A stretch of DNA of 5,999 bases, from assembly GCA_910589095.1 (NCBI GenBank), contig CAJUSN010000012.1, positions 11,027 to 17,025 of the forward strand, in the 5' to 3' direction. A program made the translations under genes and the position numbers. The notes beneath the pieces are model-generated. The model searched no databases and was not told the DNA's origin. It saw only the letters and a list, made by a program, of their open reading frames with translations. This DNA is from an uncultured Muribaculaceae bacterium. GTDB lineage: Bacteria; Bacteroidota; Bacteroidia; Bacteroidales; Muribaculaceae. The number at the start of each line of letters is the position of its first letter. Positions within the stretch are counted from its first letter, which is position 1. This document shows, piece by piece, positions 4,872-5,999 of this stretch.

Positions 4872-5999
4872 TCAGTCAAACACATGACGCAGCCGGCTGA
4901 AAATGCTTTTCTTCACCGATTCTGACGGCTGCATTGATGGTTTGTCCTTCAGCTTCTCGATAAGTTCTTTTTCTTCAGCTGTGAGGTTCTCGGGTACATA
5001 GACCATAACGTTTACCAGCTCGTCGCCAGTGCCGTAACCGTCGTATGACGGCAGACCTTTGCCACGGAGGCGGAGAATCTTGCCTGGTTGTGTGCCGGGA
5101 GTGATTTTCAAGCGCGCACGGCCGGTGATTGTGGGCACTTCCACCTGCCCTCCCAGGGCAGCGGTTGCAAAGTCGAGCATGAGGTTGTAAACAACATCAT
5201 TGCCGTCACGGATAAGCTCGGGGTGGGGGAGTTCCTCAATCACTACAAGCAGGTCGCCATTTACGCCACCATGCATTGGAGCATTACCTTTGCCTTTAAC
5301 TGTAAGCACCATGCCGTTAGTGACGCCGGCCGGTATATCGAATGATACCACCTGTTCCTTATGTTCCACACCTGTACCGTGGCAGTGTGTACATTTCTCT
5401 TTGATTACTTTGCCGTCGCCGTTACATTCGGGACACACTGCAGCTGCACGCTGTGGGCCGAACATTGTTTGCTGCATTCGTTCCACTACGCCCGTGCCGT
5501 TACATGTGGGGCAGGTGATAAATGAGTTGCCATCTTTGGCTCCTGTACCGTTGCAATGGTCATCCTTGCAGTAGCATTTGAGCTTGAGAGTCTTGTGGAC
5601 TCCTTTGGAAATATCTTCAAGAGAAAGCTTGAGAGTGATGCGAAGGTCGTCGCCTCGGCGCTGGCGGGTGCGGCGTCCTCCTGTGGCACTGCCGAAGTTG
5701 CCACTGAAGCCGCCATGGCCGCCGAAGATGTCGCCGAATGCTTCGAAAATATCTTCCATTGACATTCCGCCTCCGGAGAATCCGGAGAATCCACCGAATC
5801 CGGCGCCTCCACCGGGGAATCCCTGGGGGCCCATATTATGGCCGAACTGGTCATATTTCTGACGCTTTTCGGGGTTCGACAAAACATCGTAGGCTTCCGC
5901 TGCCTCCTTGAATTTCTCCTCGGCTTCTTTGTCGCCGGGATTTTTGTCAGGGTGATATTTTATGGCCAGTTTGCGATAAGCTTTCTTGAGCTCATCGGC
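4872..5999 (-). CDS. dnaJ: Molecular chaperone DnaJ (Hsp40), 5' end beyond window
   Basis: Cytoplasmic co-chaperone that binds unfolded proteins and stimulates the DnaK ATPase. The 375 visible residues cover all class I domains in order: the J domain from helix II onward (KKAYRKLAIKYHPDKNPGD, HPD at residues 16-18, then KYDQFG); a Gly/Phe-rich region (about 57-110) with the MEDIFEAFGDIFGG motif; the zinc-binding region (about 142-215); and the C-terminal substrate-binding domains (VSFDIPAGVTNGM, LPHPELIRDGNDV, LRLRGKGLPSYDG). About 12-18 N-terminal residues (helix I) lie past the right edge. Zinc motifs 2 to 4 are intact (CPTCNGTG, CPECNGDG, CTHCHGTG). Motif 1 is not: it reads KCYCKDDHCNGTG, where Asp146 stands in the place of the first CxxC cysteine, with Cys142 and Cys144 nearby. 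A strong terminator follows the stop codon. The upstream partner, often grpE in this phylum, is not visible. Confidence 0.97.
   Translation of the reverse strand, partial: ADELKKAYRKLAIKYHPDKNPGDKEAEEKFKEAAEAYDVLSNPEKRQKYDQFGHNMGPQGFPGGGAGFGGFSGFSGGGMSMEDIFEAFGDIFGGHGGFSGNFGSATGGRRTRQRRGDDLRITLKLSLEDISKGVHKTLKLKCYCKDDHCNGTGAKDGNSFITCPTCNGTGVVERMQQTMFGPQRAAAVCPECNGDGKVIKEKCTHCHGTGVEHKEQVVSFDIPAGVTNGMVLTVKGKGNAPMHGGVNGDLLVVIEELPHPELIRDGNDVVYNLMLDFATAALGGQVEVPTITGRARLKITPGTQPGKILRLRGKGLPSYDGYGTGDELVNVMVYVPENLTAEEKELIEKLKDKPSMQPSESVKKSIFSRLRHVFD

Noticed and set aside
5200..5862. Plus-strand open frames opposite dnaJ, rich in Pro and Ser
   Set aside because: They are shadows of the Gly-rich and Cys-rich regions of dnaJ read on the opposite strand; the composition follows directly from that.
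4872..5882. TTG codon at 5882 as the start of a short DnaJ
   Set aside because: The same frame stays open to the right edge and encodes the rest of the J domain, including the HPD motif, so the TTG is an internal Leu codon.

Overview
The window looks like a chromosomal segment of a gut Bacteroidota, most likely order Bacteroidales and perhaps a Muribaculaceae-type lineage. The reasons are: promoters of the Bacteroidetes type (TTTG, 20-nt spacer, TAACTTTG) occur twice, no gene has a clear Shine-Dalgarno, and the gene content is typical (a DUF3127 protein, a long periplasmic WG-repeat protein, a secreted GH29 fucosidase, a DcaP-like porin). The family-level placement is inference.

All five genes lie on the minus strand, so transcription runs from high to low coordinates. 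In that order they are: the chaperone dnaJ (5' end cut by the right edge), a DcaP-like outer-membrane beta-barrel protein, a 619-residue exported WG-repeat protein, a small DUF3127 protein with an SSB-like acidic C-terminus, and a GH29 alpha-L-fucosidase (3' end cut by the left edge). No plus-strand gene is credible.

The genes look like independent transcription units rather than one operon. Strong hairpins with a U-tract follow dnaJ, the porin and DUF3127, and consensus promoters precede the WG-repeat gene and DUF3127. The promoter of the WG-repeat gene is so close to its only plausible start codon that the mRNA should be leaderless or nearly so. The porin has a 51-nt G-free stretch in its upstream leader, and the fucosidase start lies only 15 nt past a terminator-like hairpin.

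Functionally this is a mixed neighbourhood: protein folding (DnaJ), envelope permeability (porin), an exported repeat protein of unknown role, a possible nucleic-acid-binding OB-fold protein, and fucose release from host or dietary glycans. I see no mobile element, CRISPR array, tRNA or rRNA, and no convincing multi-gene novel system. The points most worth checking are the DnaJ zinc-site substitution, the SSB-like tail of the DUF3127 protein, the leaderless WG-repeat transcript and the hairpin upstream of the fucosidase.
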